Shown here in pieces: positions 63,608 through 64,000 of a stretch of DNA of 64,000 nt. The translations under genes and the position numbers were made by a program. Every line of letters begins with the position of its first letter. The first letter of the stretch is position 1. The notes under the pieces were generated by a model. That model saw only the letters and a program-made list of their open reading frames with translations, made no database searches and was not told where the DNA came from. This stretch comes from Metridium senile. Lineage: Eukaryota > Cnidaria > Anthozoa > Actiniaria > Metridiidae. The stretch covers positions 27,974,564 through 28,038,563 of the forward strand of contig OX459095.1 in NCBI GenBank assembly GCA_949775045.1. The letters run 5' to 3'.

Positions 63608-64000
63608 GTAAGTCTTTCCATAGGTAGCCCAAGCTCCTGATTAATTAACTATATTTACAGTAAATCAGTATGTAGCCTTAAACTAGACGCTCTGAGAGCC
63701 TTTACTCGGGCTACAGAGCAAAAGGGATTCTGATAGATTGAAATTCATGTATCATAATCGTACACAATACATATATACATTAGACACTAGCTGAAGCAAA
63801 TTCAGTTAGTCATGAGCAAATTCTAAAGCGCTCTATCCTGAGACACAAATTGGAAAAATGCTCAGTATTATCCAAGGAGAGACAAAGCCATAGTTGTCTT
63901 TTATTTTAGACATTTTAGCCCGCTTGGTGTTTTGATTCATTGGTTGGTATTTTAAAACAGCATTAAAAATGTTTCATATTTTCATATTACACATGCAAAG
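63608..64000. other. Start of intron 3 of the Ig-like gene; no feature seen
   Basis: Begins with a GTAAGTC donor. No exon, repeat array or inverted repeat recognised up to the window edge. Confidence 0.5.

Overview
This is AT-rich, intron-rich animal nuclear DNA. It has GT-AG introns of up to several kilobases, a mitochondrial ribosomal protein gene, and dozens of small inverted-repeat transposons. The gene content, many foldback/MITE families with CGCG-rich or TTTTCGCGA-type termini, and a secreted or cell-surface Ig-like gene suggest a non-vertebrate metazoan. A cnidarian is my best guess, from impression only and not proven. I could assemble five genes by joining exons at canonical splice sites with the frame checked across every junction.

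Layout: (1) 1-13,100 is repeat territory: a 93-bp satellite at the window edge, a 35-bp minisatellite with a 17-unit higher-order duplication, AT hairpins, SINEs, MITEs and perfect foldbacks. (2) 13,224-13,553 (+) is a single-coding-exon Id-type HLH gene without a basic region. (3) 13,554-20,500 is gene-free, with a 96-bp minisatellite and several MITEs. (4) 20,834-24,555 (-) is MRPL15 in 4 exons, with a 12/12 TISU motif over its start codon and a duplicated terminal exon. (5) 26,340-34,071 (-) is COPS5/CSN5 in 10 exons, 334 aa, with an intact JAMM motif. (6) 34,335-54,694 (+) is NFYC in 10 exons, 374 aa, including a 15-nt microexon. It is head-to-head with COPS5 across 263 bp carrying two facing YY1/TISU-like motifs. 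(7) 54,695-61,798 is a dense field of nested MITEs. (8) 61,799 to past 63,607 (+) is the 5' part of a signal-peptide plus Ig-like gene that runs off the window.

The genes do not form a pathway. They are housekeeping and regulatory neighbours: mitochondrial translation, COP9 signalosome deneddylation, CCAAT-box binding, and HLH inhibition. The most unusual material is in the introns. A 1.87-kb inverted-repeat transposon is present in two near-identical copies, one in COPS5 and one in NFYC. Each has a 7-bp target duplication and carries a decaying Pif1-like helicase start. A Mutator-like element sits 7 bp from an NFYC splice donor, and one intron holds a three-level nested insertion that can be resolved.
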